Made by a program: the position numbers and the translations under genes. Positions 9,350-16,905 of a DNA stretch of 64,000 bases are shown one piece after another. Numbering within the stretch: position 1 is the first letter of the stretch; every line of letters begins with the position of its first letter. Under the pieces are notes generated by a model, which was not told the origin of the DNA, did not search any database, and saw only the letters and a list, made by a program, of their open reading frames with translations. This DNA comes from Saccharospirillum sp. MSK14-1 (GTDB lineage Bacteria; Pseudomonadota; Gammaproteobacteria; Pseudomonadales; Natronospirillaceae), in assembly GCF_003054965.1 (NCBI RefSeq), contig NZ_MIES01000006.1, forward strand, positions 62,001 to 126,000, read 5' to 3'.

Positions 9350-11962
9350 TTAGTTAGACTCGTCCGACGACGAACTGTCCGAGCGCTTCTCAGTGGTACT
9401 GCGCGCCGTTGTTGTGGCGCTGGCATCGGACTTGGCTTTGGACTTCGCCTTAGCTTTAGCCTTCGGCGCCGACTTGGCTTTGGCTTTCGCCGGTGCCTTC
9501 GCCGCTGACTTTGGCTTGCCGTTATGCCAGACCACCTTGGACGGATCGCGTGCCAATTCATCGAACGCGAAATCGTCCACGGTCAGCAGATCGAGCACCT
9601 CAGCTTCGTACGCCACCATAAAGTCGCGATCGTCCTGGCTGATGACGTCTGCTTTCAGAGCGGCCTCAAAACGCTGCTCCGGGTGCAACGCGGTCATCGG
9701 CAAATGACCTTTGGCGTACGCTTTGTCGATGGTGCGGTACAGATCGGTCGCTCGCTCGTTGTCTTTCAGCAAGGCGTTGTAACGCGCTACCGGGTTGCTG
9801 TACTGACCTTTGCTGTGCGTCTGCCAGGTGTCTTCAAGCAGATACGCGCGCAACTTGGAATCGGTGGATACGTCGTGAGCGATCTCAGACGTCAGCCGAT
9901 CGGCCGGCATGTGCCAGCGACGACCCAGCGGTAACACCACCGGACGCACCGCGCGCGCCACCCAACGGTTGGGCAGGTTGTGCAGCACTTCATCCAGCGC
10001 CAGCTCAGCGCGGTGCAGCAGGAACTCACAGGAATAACGCATCAGCGCTTCTTCACCAGGCACCTTGCGGCCTTCCTGCCATTGCTTAAGCACCATTGAC
10101 GTCATGTACAGATTCGACAGCACATCACCCAGACGCGCCGACAGCATTTCACGCAATTTCAAGGACCCGCCCAGGGTGCCCATGGCTACGTCGGCCATCA
10201 GACTGAAGGACGCACTGAAGCGATTCACCGCGCGCGCATAACGCGCCGCTTCGCCATTGAACGGATTGCTGCCGGTCGGCACACCCAAAGCCGCTGAGAA
10301 CGACCGCGCCACGTTACCAGCCACCATGCCTAGATGGCCGAAAATGGCTTTGTCGAAGGCTTTCACGTCGTCGGCGTCTTTGGCCGCCAGCTCGTCGAGC
10401 ACATAGGGATGGCACCGAATGGCACCCTGACCAAACACCATCAGACTGCGGGTCATGATGTTCGCGCCTTCAACGGTAATCGACACCGCCGTTGCCGAAT
10501 AACCAATCCCCAAATAGTTACGCGGACCCAAGGTGACCGTTTTACCACCATGAACGTCCATGGCATCGGTCACCATCTGGCGTTGGAATTCCGTCAGCTG
10601 GCTTTTCAGTATGGTCGACGGCACCGCCGGTTTTTGACCGTTATCGATCATATTGGCGGTATGCGCCACCGTTGCCCGCGCGATGTAACCCATGGCGGCA
10701 ATACGCGCCAGCGGCACCTTAACGCCTTCCATCTCCGCCACCGGCGTATTGAACTGACGGCGAATACGAGTGAAACCACCCGCCAGACCGGCCATATAAC
10801 GACCGGTACCGGAGGCACCCGACGGCAAGGTAATGCAGCGCCCCACCGACAAACATTCCACCAACATGCGCCAGCCCTGGCCGGCCATGTCGGCACCACC
10901 GATCAGGTATTCCATTGGGATAAAGACATCTTTGCCTTTGATCGGGCCATTCATAAACGGGCTGCCAATCGGGCAGTGACGACGACCGATTTCCATGCCG
11001 TCCGTGTCCCGCGGAATCAAGGCGCAGCTGATGCCGATGTCTTCAACATCACCCAGAAGTTTGTCCGGGTCGAACATGCGGAACGCCAAACCGACAACGG
11101 TGGCGACCGGCGCCAGCGTGATCCAGCGCTTCTCGAAATTCAGCCGAACACCCAAGACTTCTTTACCGTTGTGCATGCCTTTGCAGACGATGCCGGTATC
11201 GGGAATGGAAGTCGCATCGGAACCGGCACGCGGACCGGTCAGACCAAAACAAGGCACTTCGCGCCCGTCGGCCAGACGTGGCAAATAATGGTTTTTCTGT
11301 TCATCGGTGCCGTATTTCAGCAGCAGTTCACCCGGGCCGAGTGAGTTCGGTACGCCAACAACGACCATCAGCGTTTCGTTTAACGACAGCTTTTGCAGCA
11401 CCGCCGATTGCGCCTTGGCTGAGAAGCCCAGGCCGCCGTATTCTTCGGGGATGATCATGCCGAAGAATTTTTCTTTCTTCAGATAATCCCACACCGCTTC
11501 GGGTAAATCGGCTTGCTCAACGGCCACTTCCCAGGCATTCACCAAGCCGGTGACGTGATCGCACTGATTGTCGATAAACGCCTGTTCACGCTCCGACAAA
11601 CCCGGATTGCGCTGTCCCAGCAATTGCTGCCAACGCGGTTGGCCGGAAAATAACTGGCCATCCCAAAATACCGTACCGGCTTCCAGAGCCGTGCGTTCGG
11701 TTTGCGATACGCGCGGCGCGACCTGTTTAAAAAACGCAAACAACTTCGGCGTCAGCCAGCTGCGACGCAATTGCGGCAGACCGGCAAAGGCCACACCCGC
11801 GGCGATAACGGCGAGCAACAGCCCCAGCAAAGGACTGCGCAAAACGAATGCGACCACCGTCAACACTGCCAACGTGATGACCGACACCAGCGCGCCCGGT
11901 TCGCGGCGCAGCACGGCCAGCATCACCACAACAGCGAGGATCAACACCAACAGATGGTTCAT
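9350..11962 (-). CDS. fadE: FadE-type acyl-CoA dehydrogenase with Lys/Ala-rich C-terminal tail
   Basis: An 870-aa FadE-class acyl-CoA dehydrogenase, catalysing the first oxidation of fatty-acid beta-oxidation (acyl-CoA to trans-2-enoyl-CoA, FAD). The N-terminus has two hydrophobic helices (MNHLLVLILAVVVMLAVL and FVLRSPLLGLLLAVIAAGVAF). The dehydrogenase core follows (IIPEEYGGLGFSAKAQSAVLQKLS, GLTGPRAGSDATSIPDTG, AMDVHGGKTVTLGPRNYLG), then the FadE-specific C-terminal domain. I chose ATG 11962 because it has a GGGAG-type ribosome site and the membrane helix starts there. The last 55 or so residues are an unusual Lys/Ala repeat (AKAKAKSAPKAKAKAKSKAK) and a Ser/Thr/acidic end, absent from the E. 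coli protein as I know it. Confidence 0.93.
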   Translation of the reverse strand: MNHLLVLILAVVVMLAVLRREPGALVSVITLAVLTVVAFVLRSPLLGLLLAVIAAGVAFAGLPQLRRSWLTPKLFAFFKQVAPRVSQTERTALEAGTVFWDGQLFSGQPRWQQLLGQRNPGLSEREQAFIDNQCDHVTGLVNAWEVAVEQADLPEAVWDYLKKEKFFGMIIPEEYGGLGFSAKAQSAVLQKLSLNETLMVVVGVPNSLGPGELLLKYGTDEQKNHYLPRLADGREVPCFGLTGPRAGSDATSIPDTGIVCKGMHNGKEVLGVRLNFEKRWITLAPVATVVGLAFRMFDPDKLLGDVEDIGISCALIPRDTDGMEIGRRHCPIGSPFMNGPIKGKDVFIPMEYLIGGADMAGQGWRMLVECLSVGRCITLPSGASGTGRYMAGLAGGFTRIRRQFNTPVAEMEGVKVPLARIAAMGYIARATVAHTANMIDNGQKPAVPSTILKSQLTEFQRQMVTDAMDVHGGKTVTLGPRNYLGIGYSATAVSITVEGANIMTRSLMVFGQGAIRCHPYVLDELAAKDADDVKAFDKAIFGHLGMVAGNVARSFSAALGVPTGSNPFNGEAARYARAVNRFSASFSLMADVAMGTLGGSLKLREMLSARLGDVLSNLYMTSMVLKQWQEGRKVPGEEALMRYSCEFLLHRAELALDEVLHNLPNRWVARAVRPVVLPLGRRWHMPADRLTSEIAHDVSTDSKLRAYLLEDTWQTHSKGQYSNPVARYNALLKDNERATDLYRTIDKAYAKGHLPMTALHPEQRFEAALKADVISQDDRDFMVAYEAEVLDLLTVDDFAFDELARDPSKVVWHNGKPKSAAKAPAKAKAKSAPKAKAKAKSKAKSDASATTTARSTTEKRSDSSSSDESN

Positions 11963-12035
11963 AAGGATCTCCCGGTTAGAAAAATTCTTGGAAGTTGCCG
12001 AATAGCTCGTGCAGAACTCCCTTGGCACAGTAAAC

Positions 12036-12049
12036 CAAACAACTGTTTG
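12036..12049. promoter_or_regulatory. PsrA-like fatty-acid operator upstream of fadE
   Basis: A perfect palindrome CAAAC-AACT-GTTTG lies 74 bp upstream of the fadE start. It matches the published PsrA recognition form of Pseudomonas (C/GAAAC, 2-4 bases, GTTTG/C). PsrA represses beta-oxidation genes and is released by long-chain fatty acids. The regulator itself is not in this window. Confidence 0.6.
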
Positions 12050-12163
12050 AAAACGTATCGATTTACGCGCTCAGATGCCAATACTAGGAGATTTTTTTGA
12101 TGGTTGTTGACTTCAGCGCAATAAAAAACGCCCAACAAGCGTCTTATTGAAAACAAAAATGGC

Positions 12164-12193
12164 AGACAAAAAAATGCCCGGCGATTGCCGGGC
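12164..12193 (-). terminator. Rho-independent terminator of trxA
   Basis: On the minus strand, arms GCCCGGC and GCCGGGC (plus-strand 12176-12182 and 12187-12193, 4-nt loop) are followed by a run of T residues (plus-strand A-run 12168-12174). A second 7-bp hairpin (AGCGGGC/GCCCGCT, 12200-12222) lies between it and the trxA stop. Confidence 0.8.
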
Positions 12194-12245
12194 TAGAAAT
12201 GAGCGGGCCGGGAAAAAGCCCGCTGCTCCCTGGGTAAAAGGGGAA

Positions 12246-12572
12246 TCAGGAAGCGTGCTCACCAATAAAGGTTTTCAAAGCGCTGGCTGGCTGAGCGCCA
12301 ACGCGGGTACCCACGGGTTTACCGTTTTCAAACATCATCAGCGTCGGCAGACCACGAACGCCGTACTTGGCCAGTACGTCCGGGTGAGCGTCAGCGTCGA
12401 GTTTAACGATGGTGACTTTGCCATCGTACTCACCGGCCAGATCTTCCAGTACCGGAGCAATCATTTTGCACGGGCCGCACCAGTCGGCGTAGAAATCGAC
12501 CAAAGTCAGGCCTTCACCGCCTTCGACAGACTGGGCGAATTGTTCAGCGTTCAGCATGGTTACAGCAGACAT
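12246..12572 (-). CDS. trxA: Thioredoxin TrxA
   Basis: A 108-aa cytoplasmic thioredoxin. The redox motif WCGPCK (Cys32, Cys35) sits in VDFYADWCGPCKMIAPVLEDLA, with the cis-Pro region VRGLPTLMMFENGKPVGTRVG downstream. Length and motifs are standard for a general disulfide reductase serving ribonucleotide reductase, methionine sulfoxide reductases and others. The start at ATG 12572 is set by AAGGAA eight bases upstream, although the frame is open further. It is divergent from the LysR gene across a 125-bp spacer containing a palindrome, and is followed by a strong terminator. Confidence 0.96.
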   Translation of the reverse strand: MSAVTMLNAEQFAQSVEGGEGLTLVDFYADWCGPCKMIAPVLEDLAGEYDGKVTIVKLDADAHPDVLAKYGVRGLPTLMMFENGKPVGTRVGAQPASALKTFIGEHAS

Positions 12573-12658
12573 AGCGTTGTTTCCTTGAATGACTAACTTT
12601 GACAAGACACATGATAAGTCTGATCTCATTTGATACTAGTCATGAATTTTGAGCTTCT

Positions 12659-12678
12659 TTGTGCCATATTTGGCACAA
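12659..12678. promoter_or_regulatory. Palindromic operator candidate between trxA and the LysR gene
   Basis: Perfect 8-bp arms TTGTGCCA and TGGCACAA are separated by TATT, ending 19 bp before the LysR start codon. The dyad form and location are what is expected for an autoregulatory LysR-family site. The target regulator is inferred from adjacency. Confidence 0.5.
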
Positions 12679-12697
12679 TCATTCGGAGCAGCCTTTT

Positions 12698-13582
12698 ATG
12701 GATCTCGACGGCCTGTCCCTGTTCATCGATACCGTTAAAGCCGGCAGTATCACCCGTGCCGCCGACAAGCGCGGCGTACCCAAGTCAACGCTCAGCCGCC
12801 ATCTGCGTCAGTTTGAAGAACAGCTCGGGGTGAAACTGCTGGAGCGTTCCACGCGCCGGCTCGACCTCACCGAAGCCGGACAAATGCTGTTCGACAGCGC
12901 CACGCCGTACATCGAAGAACTCGACGACATTCAGGAGTCGGTACGCGCCTACCAGCGCCAACCCAAAGGTCGGTTGGCCATTCAGATGCCGCAGGAACTG
13001 TTCACCACCCAGATGGGCGAACTGATCAGCGAATTCCTGCAGCGTTATCCGGACATCAGCCTCAGCTGCACGCAATACAGCGGTCTGTTCCCGGCGCCGT
13101 CACCGGACTACGACCTGCAATTCGTGCTGCACGACAATCCGCTGCCACCCAGTGAATGGATCGCCCGGACCTTAATGAGCATTCCCCAGGGGTTGTTTCT
13201 GGCGCGTCACTGCAGCGACCAGCAACCCAGCCGCATGAGTGACTTGGCGCGGTGTCGCTGTATTTTGCAAGCGGGAGAAACGCAGTGGTCGTTTCGTGTA
13301 GGACAGCGCGTTGAAACCGTCGCGGTGTCGGGCCGACTGGTTTTGAACAGCCCGGACATGCAATTGCAGGCGGCCATACGCGGATTGGGCCTGGCCCGGC
13401 TGGCACGCTACCAGGCCGAACCCTATGTACGCCGCGGCGCGCTGTTGGAAGTGAAACTGGAAGGCCAGCCGGTCGCCCAACAGTTAACGGTGATTTATCG
13501 CAGCCGGGAACTGCCGCTGAAAACCCGGTTGTTCCTCGACCACTTCCAAAACCACATCGGCCGACTGTACAGCGTGCTTTAA
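12698..13582 (+). CDS. LysR-family transcriptional regulator
   Basis: A 294-aa regulator. The winged helix-turn-helix occupies about residues 1-60 (LDGLSLFIDTVKAGSITRAADKRGVPKSTLSRHLRQFEEQLGVKLLERSTRRLDLTEAG). The periplasmic-binding-like effector domain follows (about 90-290). The ATG at 12698 is preceded by GGAG nine bases away; the open frame upstream has no such site. It resembles the CrgA/DsdC-like group that carries a single-helix DNA-binding domain and a short C-terminus, but the inducer is unknown. The palindrome just upstream could be its own operator. The neighbouring trxA is the only divergent gene and is a possible target. Confidence 0.88.
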   Translation: MDLDGLSLFIDTVKAGSITRAADKRGVPKSTLSRHLRQFEEQLGVKLLERSTRRLDLTEAGQMLFDSATPYIEELDDIQESVRAYQRQPKGRLAIQMPQELFTTQMGELISEFLQRYPDISLSCTQYSGLFPAPSPDYDLQFVLHDNPLPPSEWIARTLMSIPQGLFLARHCSDQQPSRMSDLARCRCILQAGETQWSFRVGQRVETVAVSGRLVLNSPDMQLQAAIRGLGLARLARYQAEPYVRRGALLEVKLEGQPVAQQLTVIYRSRELPLKTRLFLDHFQNHIGRLYSVL

Positions 13583-13600
13583 CGCTTCAAACGTTAAAGC
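13576..13600. terminator. Symmetric hairpin carrying both convergent stop codons (LysR gene / orn)
   Basis: Arms GCTTTAACG (13576-13584) and CGTTAAAGC (13592-13600) with a 7-nt loop. The TAA of the LysR gene lies in the left arm and the TAA of orn in the right arm, so one dyad can close both transcripts. It lacks long T-runs, so efficiency is uncertain. Confidence 0.45.
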
Positions 13601-14136
13601 TTCAGGAAAGTCTCGCGGTAATGGCGCAGTTCGTTGATGGAATCGAGAATGTCGTCGAGTGCACGATGACTGCCCTTCTTATGAACCCCGCCCAACACTT
13701 CCGGCCGCCAGCGACGCGCCAGTTCTTTCAGCGTTGATACATCGATGTTGCGGTAATGGCAGTAGCTGTCGAGCTTGGGCATATAGCGAATCAAAAACCG
13801 GCGATCCTGCCAGATGGAATTGCCACACAGAGGTGAGGCGCCGGGCTCCACCCAGTCGCTGAGAAAATCGAGCGTTTGTTGTTCCACCTCGGCTTCGCTG
13901 AGCGAGCTGTCTTTCACGCGCTGCGTCAGCCCGGATTGACCATGGTGCGTGGTGCACCATTCGTCCATACCATCGAGCAGCGCATCGCTCTGATGCACCA
14001 CCAAGGTGGGCCCTTCGGCCAACACATTGAGATCTTTGTCGGTCACCACCGTGGCGATTTCCAGGATGCGATCGGTGTCCGGATCCAGGCCGGTCATCTC
14101 CAGATCAACCCAAATCAGATTCGTTTGTTTATCCAT
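13594..14136 (-). CDS. orn: Oligoribonuclease
   Basis: A 180-aa DEDDh exonuclease that degrades 2-5 nt RNA fragments and pGpG. Motifs: [27 protein letters not shown] (Exo I), [21 protein letters not shown] (Exo II) and [16 protein letters not shown] (Exo III with catalytic His and Asp). The length matches Orn (about 180 aa). It is divergent from rsgA, as in E. coli and Pseudomonas. It is essential or near-essential in most gammaproteobacteria and closes cyclic-di-GMP turnover. Confidence 0.97.
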   Translation of the reverse strand: MDKQTNLIWVDLEMTGLDPDTDRILEIATVVTDKDLNVLAEGPTLVVHQSDALLDGMDEWCTTHHGQSGLTQRVKDSSLSEAEVEQQTLDFLSDWVEPGASPLCGNSIWQDRRFLIRYMPKLDSYCHYRNIDVSTLKELARRWRPEVLGGVHKKGSHRALDDILDSINELRHYRETFLKL

Positions 14137-14208
14137 GCATTCAACCTTTGTTCCGGTGGACGTGTAGAATAGACGCAGAGTATAGCGCCTGAGCCTTCAC
14201 GTCGATTC

Positions 14209-15225
14209 ATGAGCAAACGCAAACTGTCCCGTCAGCAACAATTCCGCATTCGCAAAGTTCAGGATGAACGCTTAGCGCGCGCGCAAAAGAAAGAAGCCGT
14301 CATCGATGAAAGCGCGCTCGGTGACGCCCGGCCGGGTCTGGTGGTCAGCCACTATGGCGTTACCACCGACGTAGAAAGCGACGACGGCGAACGCACCCGC
14401 TGCCACAAACGCACCAACCTGCCTGCATTGGTGACTGGCGATGTGGTGTTGTGGCAACCGGACGATAATAACAGCGGCGTCATCACCGCCTGCCAACCGC
14501 GCCGCAGCGAACTCGGTCGCCCGGACAGCCGCGGTCAGATGCGCCCAGTGGCTGCCAATGTTGATCGCATCATCATTGTTGCCGCACCCAGCCCAAGAAC
14601 ACCGGCGAATCTGATTGATCGTTATCTGGTGGCGGCGGCTCACCACGACATTCACCCTATCATCGTGCTGAACAAAATCGACTGCCTGGATCAGGCACCA
14701 GAGATGCGCGATGAACTCGCGGAATACCAAACACTGGGCTACGAAACTCACGCGCTGTCGGCACAGACCGAAGCCGGGATGGCAGAAATCCGGCAGCTGG
14801 TTGCCAGTGGCAATTCGGTGTTTGTCGGGCAATCCGGCGTCGGCAAATCGTCCATCATTGCGACGTTATTACCGGAAGAAATGATTAAAGTGGGTGAGAT
14901 TTCCGAAGCCACGGGCAAAGGCCGACACACCACCACCACCGCCAAGCTGTACCACATTCCCGGCGGTGGCGATTTAATCGACAGCCCCGGCATTCGCGAA
15001 TTCGGCCTCTGGCACGTCGACGCCGACAGCCTGCTCGCCGGTTTTCCGGAACTCGCCAACTCGGCCGATCAATGCAAATTCCGCGACTGCAAACACAAGA
15101 GCGAACCCGGTTGCGCGGTGTGCCAGGCCGTGGAAGAAGGCACGCTCTCGCAACGACGTTACGAGAGTTTTCTGGCCATCCGGGATTCGTTGGATGAAGT
15201 GTCGATGCGCGAAGAGCCGCGCTGA
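14209..15225 (+). CDS. rsgA: Ribosome biogenesis GTPase RsgA (YjeQ)
   Basis: A 338-aa circularly permuted GTPase that checks late maturation of the 30S subunit. An N-terminal OB-fold (about residues 40-115) is followed by G4 (VLNKIDCLD), then G1 (GQSGVGKSSII), switch (GRHTTTTAKLYHIPGGGDLIDSPGIREFGL, with G3 DSPG). A C-terminal zinc-binding domain (CKFRDCKHKSEPGCAV) completes the protein. The permuted motif order is diagnostic. The very basic start (MSKRKLSRQQQFRIRKVQDERL) is usual. It is divergent from orn. Confidence 0.97.
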   Translation: MSKRKLSRQQQFRIRKVQDERLARAQKKEAVIDESALGDARPGLVVSHYGVTTDVESDDGERTRCHKRTNLPALVTGDVVLWQPDDNNSGVITACQPRRSELGRPDSRGQMRPVAANVDRIIIVAAPSPRTPANLIDRYLVAAAHHDIHPIIVLNKIDCLDQAPEMRDELAEYQTLGYETHALSAQTEAGMAEIRQLVASGNSVFVGQSGVGKSSIIATLLPEEMIKVGEISEATGKGRHTTTTAKLYHIPGGGDLIDSPGIREFGLWHVDADSLLAGFPELANSADQCKFRDCKHKSEPGCAVCQAVEEGTLSQRRYESFLAIRDSLDEVSMREEPR

Positions 15226-15232
15226 TTCAAGG

Positions 15233-15805
15233 TTAAAGCTTGAACTCGATATTGACGGTCATCGAGGTGGTGGAAACGTCCAGATAGTCGTCCGAATAAT
15301 AAAAACTGGCGTCCGCCATGCGCGCCATCATAAAGGTCGAACTCACCTGCAGGTGTTTAAACACTTCATAGCCGGTTTCGAGCAAAAACGCATGGCCGCG
15401 ATTATCCAATGCTTCACTGCCACCGTTCGAACGATATTTACCGAGCGCAACGGCCACCGTGAAATAAGGCGACCCGACATCCGCATTCAGATAATGGGAA
15501 AAACCAACGCCGGTCAGCGTCAGGGTTGCCGACTCAATATTCGACTGTTGACTGCTGTAGTTTAGCTCGCTGACCTGACCAAACCCGAACATGGCATCCA
15601 CAGGCGTGGGCATAAAACCCACCTTGACCCGTCCAACCAAACCATCGCTGGACGACGCTGGCCGGCTCTCCACTTCCCAGCTGGAAACACTCTGGTTATT
15701 GAGGCCATAACCCACCCCAACGTTGAACACAAAATCATTGCGTTCCGCGTGGGCCTGGCCGGCCCAAAAAGCGACCACCAGAATCAAAACAATTTTCTTC
15801 AACAT
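15233..15805 (-). CDS. Putative small outer-membrane beta-barrel protein (copy A)
   Basis: A 190-aa exported protein: signal MLKKIVLILVVAFWAGQAHA, then alternating beta strands ending in aromatic/Leu residues (DFVFNVGVGYGLNN, SPYFTVAVALGKY, TSMTVNIEFKL). The length and final L suggest an eight-stranded barrel of the OmpW/OmpX/OprH type. The frame extends upstream, but the signal peptide fixes the start at ATG 15805. The C-terminal IEFKL closely resembles LEFKF in the neighbouring copy B, and both share an 'AERxD' mature N-terminus and 'VGSPY' segment, so the two are tandem paralogues. The ligand is unknown. Confidence 0.7.
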   Translation of the reverse strand: MLKKIVLILVVAFWAGQAHAERNDFVFNVGVGYGLNNQSVSSWEVESRPASSSDGLVGRVKVGFMPTPVDAMFGFGQVSELNYSSQQSNIESATLTLTGVGFSHYLNADVGSPYFTVAVALGKYRSNGGSEALDNRGHAFLLETGYEVFKHLQVSSTFMMARMADASFYYSDDYLDVSTTSMTVNIEFKL

Positions 15806-15843
15806 CGACGCGTCATCCACGGCAGCGCAAAACCGGTGCGGGT

Positions 15844-16398
15844 TCAAAATTTAAACTCCAGCTGGAAGGCAGCCGTCATCAGCCGCAGGCTTTCACGATT
15901 CACCCGGTTCACCGAATCACTGAATTCCAGCACAGCACCCATCTGCAGATGCTCATTAAATTCATTACCGGCGCCAATCAGAGCGCCATAGCCTTCGGAA
16001 ACGCCCACCGGAAAATGCTCGTACAGCTTCACGCCCTTCACCCCAAAAGCGGTTTCAACATAGGGTGAACCAACGGTCGGTTTGAAATAGTAGGTGTAAC
16101 CCAGGCCGGAAAACGACGATAAACCCCAGCCGTTATCGTCCCAATCGGAACGATACATGCGCAGAATACCGAGTCGATATTGATAATAAATGGCGTGCTG
16201 AGGGGAGAACATACCGCCCAGCTTAAAGGACGCGACCGACGTAGGACGTTCATAGGTATAAACATCGCCCTCCATCGCGTAAAAATTCGCGTCAGTGGGG
16301 CCGACACCAATACCCATCGCAATCAAGATATCGCTGCGTTCAGCCTGGGCAGAAGCACTGCTCAGAACGAGCAATGCGAACAGAATTCGTTTTACCAC
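15844..16398 (-). CDS. Putative small outer-membrane beta-barrel protein (copy B)
   Basis: A 184-aa protein with signal MVKRILFALLVLSSASAQA followed by beta-rich sequence (YYQYRLGILRMY, FSGLGYTYYFKPTVGSPYVETAFGVKG, LRLMTAAFQLEFKF). Terminal F is the usual BAM signal for outer-membrane insertion. It lies 38 bp upstream of copy A on the same strand and shares motifs with it (AERSD, G-S-P-Y, EFKF/EFKL), indicating a local duplication with much divergence. No specific family name is claimed. Confidence 0.7.
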   Translation of the reverse strand: MVKRILFALLVLSSASAQAERSDILIAMGIGVGPTDANFYAMEGDVYTYERPTSVASFKLGGMFSPQHAIYYQYRLGILRMYRSDWDDNGWGLSSFSGLGYTYYFKPTVGSPYVETAFGVKGVKLYEHFPVGVSEGYGALIGAGNEFNEHLQMGAVLEFSDSVNRVNRESLRLMTAAFQLEFKF

Positions 16399-16542
16399 GG
16401 AGGACCATCCCTACAGTGTCGCTACGACTCAAAGCGACCTATCGAGAATCTTACGGCATTGAGAAGGGCTTGCAATACCCGCCATAAACCCAGGTGTCGC
16501 ATCTGTCCACTGACTCAGAATGAGGCACCGCAACAAAACAAA

Positions 16543-16905
16543 TTACTGCGGCTGAGCACCACCCAAACCCACACGATTGGAATAGCGCACCGGGTTTTCA
16601 ATCTGCCAGACGTTGTCGGACACCGGCAACGGCATCACAAAACGCAACAACTGCGGCGCGGTACGACACATATCTTTCTGCGTACGCAACAAGGTTAAGC
16701 GGTTGCCTTCAACCCGCAAAAACAAGTGACCGTCTTCGGTACAGCCATGCGACACCACCGAGAACTCCAAGCCTTCCGCCTTCACTTCCGGATTGAACAA
16801 CACCTCAGGCTCACCCGCGCCCTGAGGCAGGCTGGAGCAACCCGCCAGCGTCAACGCCGCGACCAGCGTTGCGAAAGACACACCGAATCGACGACAACGA
16901 GCCAT
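16543..16905 (-). CDS. Possible internally started lipoprotein (C-terminal part of the protease frame)
   Basis: An ATG at 16905, in frame with the protease, begins a convincing lipoprotein signal: MARCRRFGVSFATLVAALTLAGC, with lipobox LAGC and SS at +2/+3. A domain of about 97 aa with two further Cys (HGCTEDG, DMCRTAP) follows. GlyGly-CTERM proteins normally end just after the basic RCRR cluster, which here doubles as the positive n-region of this signal. This suggests two genes that have lost the stop between them, or overlapping use of one frame. No good ribosome site is visible before 16905. The domain is not recognised. Confidence 0.4.
   Translation of the reverse strand: MARCRRFGVSFATLVAALTLAGCSSLPQGAGEPEVLFNPEVKAEGLEFSVVSHGCTEDGHLFLRVEGNRLTLLRTQKDMCRTAPQLLRFVMPLPVSDNVWQIENPVRYSNRVGLGGAQPQ

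Noticed and set aside
10334-11344. Plus-strand open frame of 336 codons inside fadE
   Set aside because: Composition is typical of an antisense shadow (many His, Arg, Thr); the opposite strand is the acyl-CoA dehydrogenase core.
15226-15244. Terminator after rsgA (TTCAAG/CTTGAA)
   Set aside because: Six-base arms, AT-rich and without a T-run; could be chance.
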